Assembly (NCBI GenBank): GCA_046299435.1
Contig: JBKBIC010000080.1
Location: 1-20,018, forward strand
Direction of reading: 5' to 3'
Source: M3007 sp046299435
GTDB lineage: Bacteria > Bacteroidota > Bacteroidia > Chitinophagales > Saprospiraceae
DNA: 20,018 nucleotides
In this document: positions 7,801-13,539 of the stretch, piece by piece
How positions within the stretch are numbered: position 1 is the stretch's first letter
How the letters are laid out: the number at the start of each line of letters is the position of its first letter
The notes under the pieces: generated by a model
Databases searched by the model: none
What the model saw: only the letters and a program-made list of their open reading frames with translations
What the model was told of the DNA's origin: nothing
Position numbers and translations under genes: made by a program

Positions 7801-8214
7801 GATTTTTCGGTCATCATGATGGGCGTGGGCATCGTCGCGCTGGCGGGCATCGTCGTTCGGAACGGCATCCTATTGGTCGAGTTCACCGACATATTACGAG
7901 ACCGAGGCATGAACGTCCGCGATGCCATCATCGAAGCGGGCCGCATCCGCATGACCCCGGTGCTGCTCACGGCGACGGCCACCATCCTCGGCCTTGTGCC
8001 ATTGGCCGTCGGCTTCAACATTGACTTTGCGAGCCTTTTTGCCACCGGGGACCCGAAAATCTTCTTCGGCGGCGACTCGGTCGCGTTCTGGGGGCCGCTT
8101 TCGTGGACAATCGTGTTCGGCCTCGGCTTCGCCACCTTCATCACGCTCATCATCCTGCCAGTCATGTACCTGCTCGGCTACCGGGCGACGCGCTGGTGGG
8201 CGAAGCGGGTGTGA
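4861..8214 (+). CDS. RND-family efflux pump permease (AcrB/HAE type)
   Basis: The product is 1117 residues, against about 1050 for AcrB. It has the twofold RND layout: TM1 near 16-35, the first periplasmic porter domain, TM2-6 (about 340-490), a second TM near 585-605, the second porter domain, and C-terminal TMs (about 935-1110). The proton-relay Asp pair is in LGIVVDDAIVVVEN (Asp402, Asp403). In TM10 the relay Lys of AcrB (Lys940) aligns with Arg1000 in GIVVRNGILLVEF. Residues about 511-552 form two additional hydrophobic segments between the halves, which accounts for much of the extra length. It exports substrates by proton antiport, with the fusion protein and channel encoded upstream. 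The substrate cannot be told from sequence. The start at 4861 immediately precedes the standard N-terminus. Confidence 0.95.
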   Translation: MKEFKPTSWSIDNRTSIFIITVIITLAGLMSYNALPKEQFPDIVVPTIFVSTVYPGASPTDMEQLVTKPIEKQLKGINGVKKVTSYSIQDFSNIIVEFNTDLDVPICKQKVKDGVDKAMRDLPNDLPADPAVAELEFSEIPIMSVNISGDFGLDKLKDYADDLKDRIEEMREITRVDLVGALEKEVQVDVDKYKMSAAQLTFRDIENAIAFENMTISAGNVDIGGMTRSVSIRGDFKDVEQIKNILVGSQSGAQVYLKDIADVRMGHEKQESFGRLNGKNVIVLNVIKRGGENLIDASDKIKLLVDEMKANEFPPGLEVVITGDQSRATRTTLHDLINTIVIGFILVALVLMFFMGGTNALFVALAVPLSMCIAFMVLPSVGFTLNMIVLFAFLLGLGIVVDDAIVVVENTHRIYHDEHLDIVTAAKKAAGEVFLPVLSGTATTLAPFFPLVFWGGLFGKFMHYLPVTIIITLTASLLVAYIINPVFAVWFMRKEGDDSMKVDPVKARRRTIAAYVIFALVTVYAYANGMIGFGNFMVFAALFVVLYKYVLEHAVNWFQQKAWPSFQNFYARFLGFALNHAWAMLGGVTLLLFISCGITASRQANIVLFPKADPNFIYVYLNMPVGTDVTVTDSLTRILEQKVTETVGKNNPIVESILSNVALNASEDQFDRSATSNKGKVGVAFVEYGNRNGEDTKAYMDKIREATKGLIPGAEIVVDQEQGGPPSPKPISVEIRGDDFEDLVRVSSAVKRYLDSLAIPGVEELRSDLVVSKPEINIQIDRDRANREGISTAQIGSEFRTAILGKEASKFKDGEDEVPIQIRLKPEQRENINAVENLNITFRDMNMGGVLRSVPMSALADVKYTNTYGGIRRKDQQRIVTIASNITTEYQPKQTEVVNAVKAAVASFPKTEGVTVGFAGEDAEFIDAATFLGRSLLISIGIILLILVTQFNSFGKMIIIMTEVVFSIIGVLLGLAAFNMDFSVIMMGVGIVALAGIVVRNGILLVEFTDILRDRGMNVRDAIIEAGRIRMTPVLLTATATILGLVPLAVGFNIDFASLFATGDPKIFFGGDSVAFWGPLSWTIVFGLGFATFITLIILPVMYLLGYRATRWWAKRV

Positions 8215-8249
8215 GGCACAACCAAAAGTGAGATAAAGACGGATGAATA

Positions 8250-8286
8250 CCCCCGTCGTGGCCTCGGCTGCGGCGGGGGATTTTTT
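8250..8286 (+). terminator. Intrinsic terminator of the efflux operon
   Basis: CCCCCGTCG (8250-8258) pairs with CGGCGGGGG (8271-8279) with one wobble, followed by ATTTTTT. It lies 36 bases after the pump stop codon. Confidence 0.88.
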
Positions 8287-8320
8287 GTGGGCGCGGCACC
8301 TGAAAGCAGGCGGCGACGGC

Positions 8321-8328
8321 TATTTTTG
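8321..8328 (+). promoter_or_regulatory. -7 promoter element TATTTTTG, toxin-antitoxin operon
   Basis: This is an exact TAnnTTTG match, 20 bases before the ATG at 8349 and after the efflux terminator. It makes the GTG at 8328 (its own last base) an unlikely start and supports 8349. Confidence 0.65.
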
Positions 8329-8348
8329 TGGAAAAAAAATCAACCGAC

Positions 8349-8657
8349 ATGAAAGAGCTGCTCATCCAAATCCACGACGAAAACCGCGTGCCGTTCATCA
8401 TCGAACTGCTGCACGAATTCGATTTCGTCGAAATCAAAACACCCCAAAACGGACGTGCCAAAAAGCCCCGCAAAAAGAAGTTCACCCCAGAGCAGCAAGA
8501 GTTCATTGACGGCGTGAAAGAGGCATTGAGGGAGGTCGAATTGGCCGAACAAGGCAAAATCAAACTGCCGACGCTCGAAGAGTTCCTCGTCGAATTGCGA
8601 CAAGACATGGGAAAAGAAGTGGAAGATGAGGTTTTTGAGGCTGAAATGGCGGCATAA
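8349..8657 (+). CDS. Probable antitoxin of a RelE-type pair
   Basis: The product is 102 residues and highly charged. The N-terminal part (MKELLIQIHDENRVPFIIELL) looks like a small alpha/beta segment. A basic patch follows (GRAKKPRKKKFTP, residues 36-47), then a helical acidic C-terminus (VKEALREVELAEQGKIKLPT, then LEEFLVELRQDMGKEVEDEV). I do not recognise a named antitoxin DNA-binding fold. The role is inferred from its size, its charge pattern and its place 56 bases upstream of a RelE/ParE-family toxin with which it probably forms an operon. The GKIKLPTLEEFL stretch resembles toxin-neutralising tails of small antitoxins that precede such toxins. If correct, it would bind and inhibit the toxin and probably autoregulate the promoter at 8321. 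Confidence 0.65.
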   Translation: MKELLIQIHDENRVPFIIELLHEFDFVEIKTPQNGRAKKPRKKKFTPEQQEFIDGVKEALREVELAEQGKIKLPTLEEFLVELRQDMGKEVEDEVFEAEMAA

Positions 8658-8713
8658 CTGCCCGTCCTTTCGCGCAAATTCCCCTGTTCACATCTTTGAG
8701 AAAAATTAAAGCC

Positions 8714-9046
8714 ATGCGAATTGAACCTACTTCCGATTTTCAACACAAAGCCAAACGGTTGGGCAAAAAATATCGCTCACTGGATGCGGATATCGCCCAA
8801 CTCGGCCAAGAGTTATCTGTAAACCCTCGCCTCGGCACCCCACTCGGCCGCGACTGCTACAAAATCCGCTTCCAAATCTCGTCCAAAAACCGGGGCAAAA
8901 GCAGCGGCGGGCGCGTCGTTACCTGCGTCAAGATTGTCCGCGACACGGTTTACCTGCTGACCATTTTCGATAAGTCCGAAAAATCAGCCCTCGACGAAAC
9001 GGAGCTGGACGAGATGCTCCAAGCCGCTGGAATTTCAGACATTTGA
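8714..9046 (+). CDS. RelE/ParE-family toxin of a type II toxin-antitoxin pair
   Basis: The product is 110 residues. The layout fits RelE-like toxins: two N-terminal helices (DFQHKAKRLGKKYRSLDADIAQLGQEL), then the strand segment LGRDCYKIRFQISSKNRGKSSGGRVVTCVKIV, the strand VYLLTIFDKSEK, and a final helix DETELDEML. The DKSEKSAL-plus-acidic-helix ending is typical of the subfamily annotated as addiction-module RelE toxins. RelE-type toxins usually cut mRNA at the ribosome; ParE relatives act on gyrase, so the exact activity is inferred. The basic residues around 50-67 could contact RNA. The ATG at 8714 fits the family N-terminus better than the TTG 18 bases upstream. No separate promoter was seen, which fits cotranscription with the antitoxin. 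Confidence 0.8.
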   Translation: MRIEPTSDFQHKAKRLGKKYRSLDADIAQLGQELSVNPRLGTPLGRDCYKIRFQISSKNRGKSSGGRVVTCVKIVRDTVYLLTIFDKSEKSALDETELDEMLQAAGISDI

Positions 9047-9108
9047 CCCACCCCCGACCAGATTTTGCCAAATTCGCACCAACTCAATCCACACACAATC
9101 AAGCCGTT

Positions 9109-9519
9109 ATGTCAAAAATGCCACGCCGCGAATTTGTCAAAAAATCAGCCCTCGCCGTTGCCGCCGCACCCGCTGCAGTCTCCTCCGAAGAAGCGGGCCG
9201 CAAAAAAAGCCTGCTCGTCCACCATGTCTATTTTTGGCTGAAAAAGCCCGGCAACGAAGCCGACACGGCCAAGCTCATCGAAGGCTTGGAAACCCTGTTG
9301 AGCATCCCGACCATCAAATTGGCCCACATCGGCAAGCCCGCCGACACCGACCGGGGCGTGATTGACCGCTCGTATGCCATCTCTTGGCTGTGCTTTTTCA
9401 AGGATTTGGCCGACGAGGAAATCTACCAAAAACACCCCACGCACCTGAAATTCGTGGAAAACTACGCCCATCTGTGGGAGCGCGTGGTCGTGTACGACTC
9501 GGTGGGGGAGAAGCGGTAG
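9109..9519 (+). CDS. Secreted Dabb (stress-responsive A/B barrel) domain protein
   Basis: The product is 136 residues. The N-terminus PRREFVKKSALAVAAAPAAV is a twin-arginine signal (RRxFxKK then a hydrophobic stretch). The mature part begins VHHVYFWLKKPGNEADTAKL, the standard opening of the Dabb family (ferredoxin-like dimeric alpha+beta barrel). Later come AISWLCFFKDLADEEIYQKHPTH and FVENYAHLWERVVVYDS, also typical, including the YxxHPxH motif. Biochemical roles in this family are diverse and mostly unknown; in Bacteroidota such exported forms often sit among metabolic genes. The start could be the ATG at 9109 or at 9118. The stop lies 2 bases from the end of the convergent peptidase gene, so there is no room for a terminator between them. 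Confidence 0.85.
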   Translation: MSKMPRREFVKKSALAVAAAPAAVSSEEAGRKKSLLVHHVYFWLKKPGNEADTAKLIEGLETLLSIPTIKLAHIGKPADTDRGVIDRSYAISWLCFFKDLADEEIYQKHPTHLKFVENYAHLWERVVVYDSVGEKR

Positions 9520-9521
9520 AA

Positions 9522-12344
9522 TCAATCCAGCCCCTGCAAAATCCCTTTTTCCAGTGCAGGCACGCCGCGTTCCATCCAGCGCGGTTTTTTCCCCGACATC
9601 AGGTAGTGGTCGAAGAACTGCTGCATCCGTATTTGGAAGTCAATGCGGTTTTGGAGTTTGACGGGCCAGTGCGGCTCGTCGTTGTAGTTGAGGAGCCACG
9701 CGGGCTTGCCGAGGCGCACCAGCCCGGTGAAAAACTCGATGCCCTGGTACCACGGCACGGCTCCGTCGCGGTCGTTGTGCAGGATGAGCACGGGCGTCTG
9801 CACTTTGTCGAGGCTGAAAATCGGCGAGTTTTCGAGGTAGCGCAGCGGCCTCTCCCAAAGGCTGCCCCCGATGCGGCTCTGTTGGTGTTCGTACTGGAAA
9901 ATGCGGCTGCGCCCGCTCTCCCAACGGATGCCGCCGTACGCGCTCACCATGTTCACGACGGGCGCGCCGGATTCGGCGCAGGCGAACATATTGGTCTTCG
10001 TGAGGAGGTAGGCCGTTTGGTAGCCGCCCCACGAATGTCCTTGAATGCCAATGCGCCCGGCGTCCACGAAGCCCCGGTCAATCAAATTCGCCACGCCCGA
10101 AAGGATGGAATTGGCCGCGCTTTCGCCGGGATAACCGATGCGGTACGGGATGTCGGGGTTGAAAATCAAGTAGCCCCGGCTGGCATAAATCGCGTAGTTG
10201 ATTTGCGAGCGGTGCGCGTCCGGCCCGCGATATTGGAACAGCCCGTCGGACGAGCGTTCGTAAAAATTGACGAGCATCGGGTATTTTTTGCGCGGGTCGA
10301 AGCCGGGCGGCTTGGCGAGCATCCCGGTCAGTTTTTGGCCGTCGAGAGCCGTCCAAGTGACCAGTTCGATGCTGCCCCAAGCGTATTCCGATTGCTGCGG
10401 ATTGGCGTGGCTGATGCGCTGGATGCGGCCCGTGCTGGCAAAAAGCAGGTCGGGGAACGTCTCGAAATTCTCGCGGGTGAACACCAAATCCCACGAACGC
10501 CGCGCTTTGAACGGGTTGCGCGAAAACGCATAATTGCCTCCAAGCCAAGGCTTTACGACGGCTGCGTCGGGGTCGAACCAAGCGTAGCCCTCGGCTTTGG
10601 TCGGTTCGTGGAATTGGTGCAGCAACATCTCGCTGTCCGGGTGGATGAAGGTTTCGTCGGGGTCGAGTTTGAGGTAGCGGAACGTCGTGGCGGTTTCGCG
10701 GCCCCGCGTCAGGCGTTCGGGTCGGCGTTTGCCGAGCGGGTCAATTTTCCAGATGTCGAATTTGTCGTACACCAAAAATGCCTCGTCGTCGGGCAGCCAG
10801 CCCGCGAAGCCGTGCGCGCCGGGCAGGTCGGGCACGTCGGTTTCTTCGTTGAAAAAATTGGCCGTGCGGTTGTCGGTCAGCCGCGTGGTTTTTTCGCTGC
10901 GGGCGTTCCATGCGAACCAGGCCGAGTCGGGTTCGCTGAACCAGAACACAAATTTCCCGCTGGGCGAGAGTTGCGGGTTGCCGCGCAAGTTTTTGGCAAT
11001 CAGTGTTTTATCGCCTGTTTTCAGGTTGAGGGCGTACACATCGCGGTGCGCCTCGCCGTCCCAAATCAGTTCTTGGGCGTAGGGTTTTTCGGTCCAAGCG
11101 ACGGCCAATTCCGCGTCGCGGCTGCGCGTGAAGCGGATTTCGGGCAAATCCTCCGACCCCAGCGGCACGAATTTTTTGTCGCGGATGCGATAAACGACCG
11201 GGTAACTGCGCTTTTTTTCGTCGTCCAACCGGGCTTTTTGTTGCGTGTGCAGGTACTCGTCCGTCCAAGCCCACACCTCCACGTTGACGATTTCTTCGGG
11301 CAAAAGCGAGGTGTCGGGCAGCACAGGCGGCGGGGCAATGCCGAAAAACAACTTGGTGCCGTCGTCTGAAAACTTGGGCGTGGCGTGCTCACTAATCCTC
11401 CAATCCGCCAAATCCTGTCCACCGTTTGCCGTCCACCGTCCACCGACGAGCGCAGCGGAGTCCTTTTTCTCCGTCCAAAAACCGAGTTCGTAAGGCCGGA
11501 CGCGGGCTTTGGTCGTGTCCAAATCAGCCAAAAAAGCGGCTTGCCGCCCGCGTTTGTCGAAGGCAAGGTTTTGGAACTTGCCACGCCCTCGGAACAGTGG
11601 CCGCAGCTGCCGCGTCTCGGCCTCGAACAGGTACACGCCCGCCAGAAACGCCGAGTCGCGCCCGGTCGTGGCAAGCAGCAGGCGCGGGCCTTTTTCGGCG
11701 AAAACATACTCTTTGACAAACGCCACCGTGTCCTCCGTTCCAGAAGTTAAGTTCCTGATAATCAAGCGACTGCCGTTGTCTTTGTTCTCTTTTTTGACGG
11801 TTGACGGCGGGCGGTTGACGGCAGACGGTTTTCCCTGCGCCGTGTCTTTTTTGGCGGCGGGCGGCTTTTCGGCTTCGAGTTGGTAGGCGAGCCAGCCGGC
11901 CCATTTGTCGGGGACGGCGAAGCTTTTGACCTTCGGGATTTTGGTCAGTTGACCGGTTTCGAGCGAGAGGATGCCGAGCGAGTCTTTGGGCAAATCGTCG
12001 TCCTTCACTTTGCGGCGACGCATGGCTTTGAGCGAGTCGAGCGGTTGTTTGAGCCTGAAAATCAGGTAGTTGGCATCGTCGGTGAACCGTGCGTCGGTGC
12101 CGCGCTGGATTTTTCGGGTGCTCGTGTCGGCGGCGTTCCAGAGGCAGAGCACGGGGTCGCCCTCGGTCTGCGGGACGAGGACGTAAGCCACCCAGCGGCC
12201 GTCGGCACTGATTTTCGGCTGCTCGATTTTGCGCCAGCGATGGATGTCGGCTTGGTCGAGCGGACGCTGGGCGCGGAGGGCAAAAGAGAAAAAGAGCAAC
12301 AAGAGCACGGGAAGCATTGCGGGGCGGGCGGCGCGTGTTTTCAT
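9522..12344 (-). CDS. Secreted S9-family prolyl oligopeptidase-like serine peptidase
   Basis: The product is 940 residues with a signal peptide (hydrophobic LPVLLLLFFSFALRAQ, cleavage near residue 26). An N-terminal beta-propeller-like region (about 40-640) contains repeated WD40-like segments such as PKISADGRWVAYVL and PQLSPSGKFVFWFS. The C-terminal alpha/beta hydrolase domain (about 655-925) carries the S9 triad: Ser771 in GIQGHSWGGYQ, Asp860 in HNDRDGAVPW and His892 in NDEPHWP. It would cleave peptides in the periplasm or outside the cell, like DPP-IV and acyl-peptidase relatives. It is longer than usual. Two translated word repeats lie in linkers at residues about 171-185 and 300-320. It has its own promoter at 12364-12371. 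The end is convergent with the Dabb gene. Confidence 0.93.
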   Translation of the reverse strand: MKTRAARPAMLPVLLLLFFSFALRAQRPLDQADIHRWRKIEQPKISADGRWVAYVLVPQTEGDPVLCLWNAADTSTRKIQRGTDARFTDDANYLIFRLKQPLDSLKAMRRRKVKDDDLPKDSLGILSLETGQLTKIPKVKSFAVPDKWAGWLAYQLEAEKPPAAKKDTAQGKPSAVNRPPSTVKKENKDNGSRLIIRNLTSGTEDTVAFVKEYVFAEKGPRLLLATTGRDSAFLAGVYLFEAETRQLRPLFRGRGKFQNLAFDKRGRQAAFLADLDTTKARVRPYELGFWTEKKDSAALVGGRWTANGGQDLADWRISEHATPKFSDDGTKLFFGIAPPPVLPDTSLLPEEIVNVEVWAWTDEYLHTQQKARLDDEKKRSYPVVYRIRDKKFVPLGSEDLPEIRFTRSRDAELAVAWTEKPYAQELIWDGEAHRDVYALNLKTGDKTLIAKNLRGNPQLSPSGKFVFWFSEPDSAWFAWNARSEKTTRLTDNRTANFFNEETDVPDLPGAHGFAGWLPDDEAFLVYDKFDIWKIDPLGKRRPERLTRGRETATTFRYLKLDPDETFIHPDSEMLLHQFHEPTKAEGYAWFDPDAAVVKPWLGGNYAFSRNPFKARRSWDLVFTRENFETFPDLLFASTGRIQRISHANPQQSEYAWGSIELVTWTALDGQKLTGMLAKPPGFDPRKKYPMLVNFYERSSDGLFQYRGPDAHRSQINYAIYASRGYLIFNPDIPYRIGYPGESAANSILSGVANLIDRGFVDAGRIGIQGHSWGGYQTAYLLTKTNMFACAESGAPVVNMVSAYGGIRWESGRSRIFQYEHQQSRIGGSLWERPLRYLENSPIFSLDKVQTPVLILHNDRDGAVPWYQGIEFFTGLVRLGKPAWLLNYNDEPHWPVKLQNRIDFQIRMQQFFDHYLMSGKKPRWMERGVPALEKGILQGLD
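11394..11445. repeat. Word repeat (GTCCACCG) inside peptidase gene
   Basis: GTCCACCG words occur three times at 11417-11445, next to a second vocabulary (AATCCTCCAATCCGCCAAATCC, 11394-11415). On the minus strand it is read in frame as residues about 300-320 (GGRWTANGGQDLADWRISEH). The part at 11422-11438 is the reverse complement, at 15 of 17 positions, of 11812-11828. Confidence 0.8.
11794..11828. repeat. Word repeat (TTGACGG) inside peptidase gene
   Basis: TTGACGG occurs three times in 35 bases, with GCGGGCGG and GCAGACGG variants. It is read in frame on the minus strand as residues about 173-184 (PSAVNRPPSTVK), in a Lys/Pro-rich linker. It is in inverted orientation to the repeat at 11394-11445. 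Confidence 0.8.
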
Positions 12345-12363
12345 GTGGACATTTCGTTTCGGG

Positions 12364-12371
12364 CAAAAGTA
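12364..12371 (-). promoter_or_regulatory. -7 promoter element TACTTTTG, S9 peptidase gene
   Basis: This is an exact TAnnTTTG match 19 bases before the ATG at 12344. The surrounding 21 bases (12356-12376, minus strand TTTTCTACTTTTGCCCGAAAC) differ by one base from those at 13497-13517. Confidence 0.7.
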
Positions 12372-12435
12372 GAAAAGTTGGCGGTGGGCAGTGGGTGGTT
12401 TGTGGCAGGCGGTTGCGGTGGGCTGCTCGGTTTTT
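12372..12435. repeat. G-rich word tract (GGTGGGCAGTGGG)
   Basis: Variants of GGCGGTGGGCAGTGGGTGG recur between two divergent promoters. The vocabulary overlaps that of the inverted repeat at 13413-13504 (GTGGGCAGT). No clear complementary arm is present here. Confidence 0.55.
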
Positions 12436-12440
12436 CTGCC

Positions 12441-12448
12441 TATTTTTG
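12441..12448 (+). promoter_or_regulatory. -7 promoter element TATTTTTG, second Uma2 gene
   Basis: This is an exact TAnnTTTG match 20 bases before the ATG at 12469, divergent from the peptidase promoter. Confidence 0.65.
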
Positions 12449-12468
12449 TTGCCTAAAATTCAGGAAAC

Positions 12469-12975
12469 ATGAAAGACGAAATGTTGTGGGCCGAGCCAGC
12501 TCTCGAACTCGAAACATTCACCGATTACGAAACAGAACGAGGAAAACCCATGCCTAACATTGTTCACGGAACCGTGCAAACCCAAATCAGCTTCCTGCTG
12601 AAAGGCAGCTACGGCGGCCAATTCATCTTCCCCAACGAGACTTCGCTGGCGACCGACCCAGCCACCACGCCCGACATTTGCATCTATCCGAAACGCAAAC
12701 TGGATGCCCGCGAGACGGCGGCCAAAGAGACCGAGATGCCCCTGACGGTGATAGAGATCCTTTCGCCCTCGCAGACGATTGATTTCCTGCAATCCAAAGT
12801 GTGGGATGTTTACTTCCCGGCCGGGGTCGGCTCTGCGTGGATAGTTGTGCCGCAGTTGAAGAGCATCCAAGTCCTGACCCGCGACGGCGAGGAGCTTTTC
12901 TACAAAAAGACGCTCAAAGACCCCACGACAGGCATCAAAATCAGCGTCGAAAAGGTGTTCGAGGATTTGGCGTGA
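12469..12975 (+). CDS. Uma2 family (PD-(D/E)XK nuclease-fold) protein, second copy
   Basis: The product is 168 residues. It is paralogous to the gene at 641-1135: both share TDYExERGKPMP near the N-terminus, a (V/T)PDIxIYPK acidic site (Asp69 here), the hallmark (V/I)EILSP (Glu97 here) and a similar C-terminal LKDPxxGIxxxxExVF. A Lys at 110 lies where the family often has one. It would be a small metal-dependent nuclease-like protein of unknown role. The residues are those expected of an intact member, so I see no sign of decay. Transcription is probably from the element at 12441. Its stop faces the DUF1573 gene 16 bases away, without a visible terminator. Confidence 0.88.
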   Translation: MKDEMLWAEPALELETFTDYETERGKPMPNIVHGTVQTQISFLLKGSYGGQFIFPNETSLATDPATTPDICIYPKRKLDARETAAKETEMPLTVIEILSPSQTIDFLQSKVWDVYFPAGVGSAWIVVPQLKSIQVLTRDGEELFYKKTLKDPTTGIKISVEKVFEDLA

Positions 12976-12991
12976 CGTTCATTTGCGGTGT

Positions 12992-13393
12992 TCACTCCAC
13001 CACATCCCCTTCCACAAACAAAATCTCCGCCCGCTTTTGGCGGTCGAAAAACACTCGGATTTTCTTCCGAAAGCTGCCTTTTTTCTCCGAGTCATATTCA
13101 ATCACGATGTCGCCCGTTGCGCCGGGCTGCACGGGTTCGGTGGGCCATTGGGCGGCGGTGCAGCCGCAGGTGGTGCGGACGGTTTCGACCACAATCGGCT
13201 GGTTGTCAATGTTTTTGAACTTGAACATGAAGCGCGTCAGCGACCCGGCGCGGATTTCGCCGAAGTCATGGTCGGTCTCGGTTTGCCATTCGACGACGGA
13301 CGAACTGGCGGCGGCAGGGCGGGGGAGTTGCCCGGCAAATTGAAACAGGAGAACGGGCAACGATGCGAGGCAAAAAAGCAGCGGACGGCGCAT
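12992..13393 (-). CDS. DUF1573 domain secreted protein
   Basis: The product is 133 residues with an N-terminal signal peptide (MRRPLLFCLASLPVLLFQFAG). The mature part has the DUF1573 pattern: HDFGEIRAGSLTRFMFKFKN, then IVVETVRTTCGCTAAQWPTEPVQPGATG with the CGC motif at residues 76-78, then strands ending IRVFFD. The fold is an immunoglobulin-like (ASPM/SPD-2/hydin-type) beta sandwich, common in multiple copies in Bacteroidota. Its function is unknown. It has its own -7 element (13408-13415), only about 15 bases from the ATG, and is divergent from the large FG-GAP lipoprotein gene, with which it shares an inverted repeat. Confidence 0.92.
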   Translation of the reverse strand: MRRPLLFCLASLPVLLFQFAGQLPRPAAASSSVVEWQTETDHDFGEIRAGSLTRFMFKFKNIDNQPIVVETVRTTCGCTAAQWPTEPVQPGATGDIVIEYDSEKKGSFRKKIRVFFDRQKRAEILFVEGDVVE

Positions 13394-13407
13394 GGGCGTT
13401 TTTTCGG

Positions 13408-13415
13408 CAAATGTA
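13408..13415 (-). promoter_or_regulatory. -7 promoter element TACATTTG, DUF1573 gene
   Basis: This is an exact TAnnTTTG match on the minus strand, leaving a predicted leader of about 10 bases before the ATG at 13393. Its outer bases overlap the left arm of the inverted repeat at 13413-13504. Confidence 0.65.
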
Positions 13416-13504
13416 GGAAAGTGGGCAGTTTGCAGTAGGCTGTTTACTGCCCACTACCAACTGCCTACTGCCTACCGCTCACTGCAAACTGCCCACTTTT
13501 CTAC
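13413..13504. repeat. 24-bp inverted repeat between divergent promoters
   Basis: The arms 13413-13436 and 13481-13504 are reverse complements with one mismatch (19 consecutive matches at 13418-13436 and 13481-13499). Each arm runs into a -7 element. The 44-base interior repeats the words ACTGCC and CTGCCTACTGCCTACC, which also occur in the arms. It is the cleanest member of the word-built hairpins in this window. Confidence 0.92.
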
Positions 13505-13509
13505 CTTTG
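13502..13509 (+). promoter_or_regulatory. -7 promoter element TACCTTTG, FG-GAP lipoprotein gene
   Basis: This is an exact TAnnTTTG match, giving a leader of about 25 bases before the ATG at 13540. Its first three bases are part of the inverted-repeat arm. Confidence 0.72.
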
Positions 13510-13539
13510 CCCGAAACTCATCCCTTGTCCGCTTTTGTC

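Noticed and set aside
9384..11369. 661-codon plus-strand frame opposite the S9 peptidase
   Set aside because: The minus strand encodes the peptidase with its full catalytic triad. The plus-strand frame overlaps the Dabb gene and has no recognisable domain.
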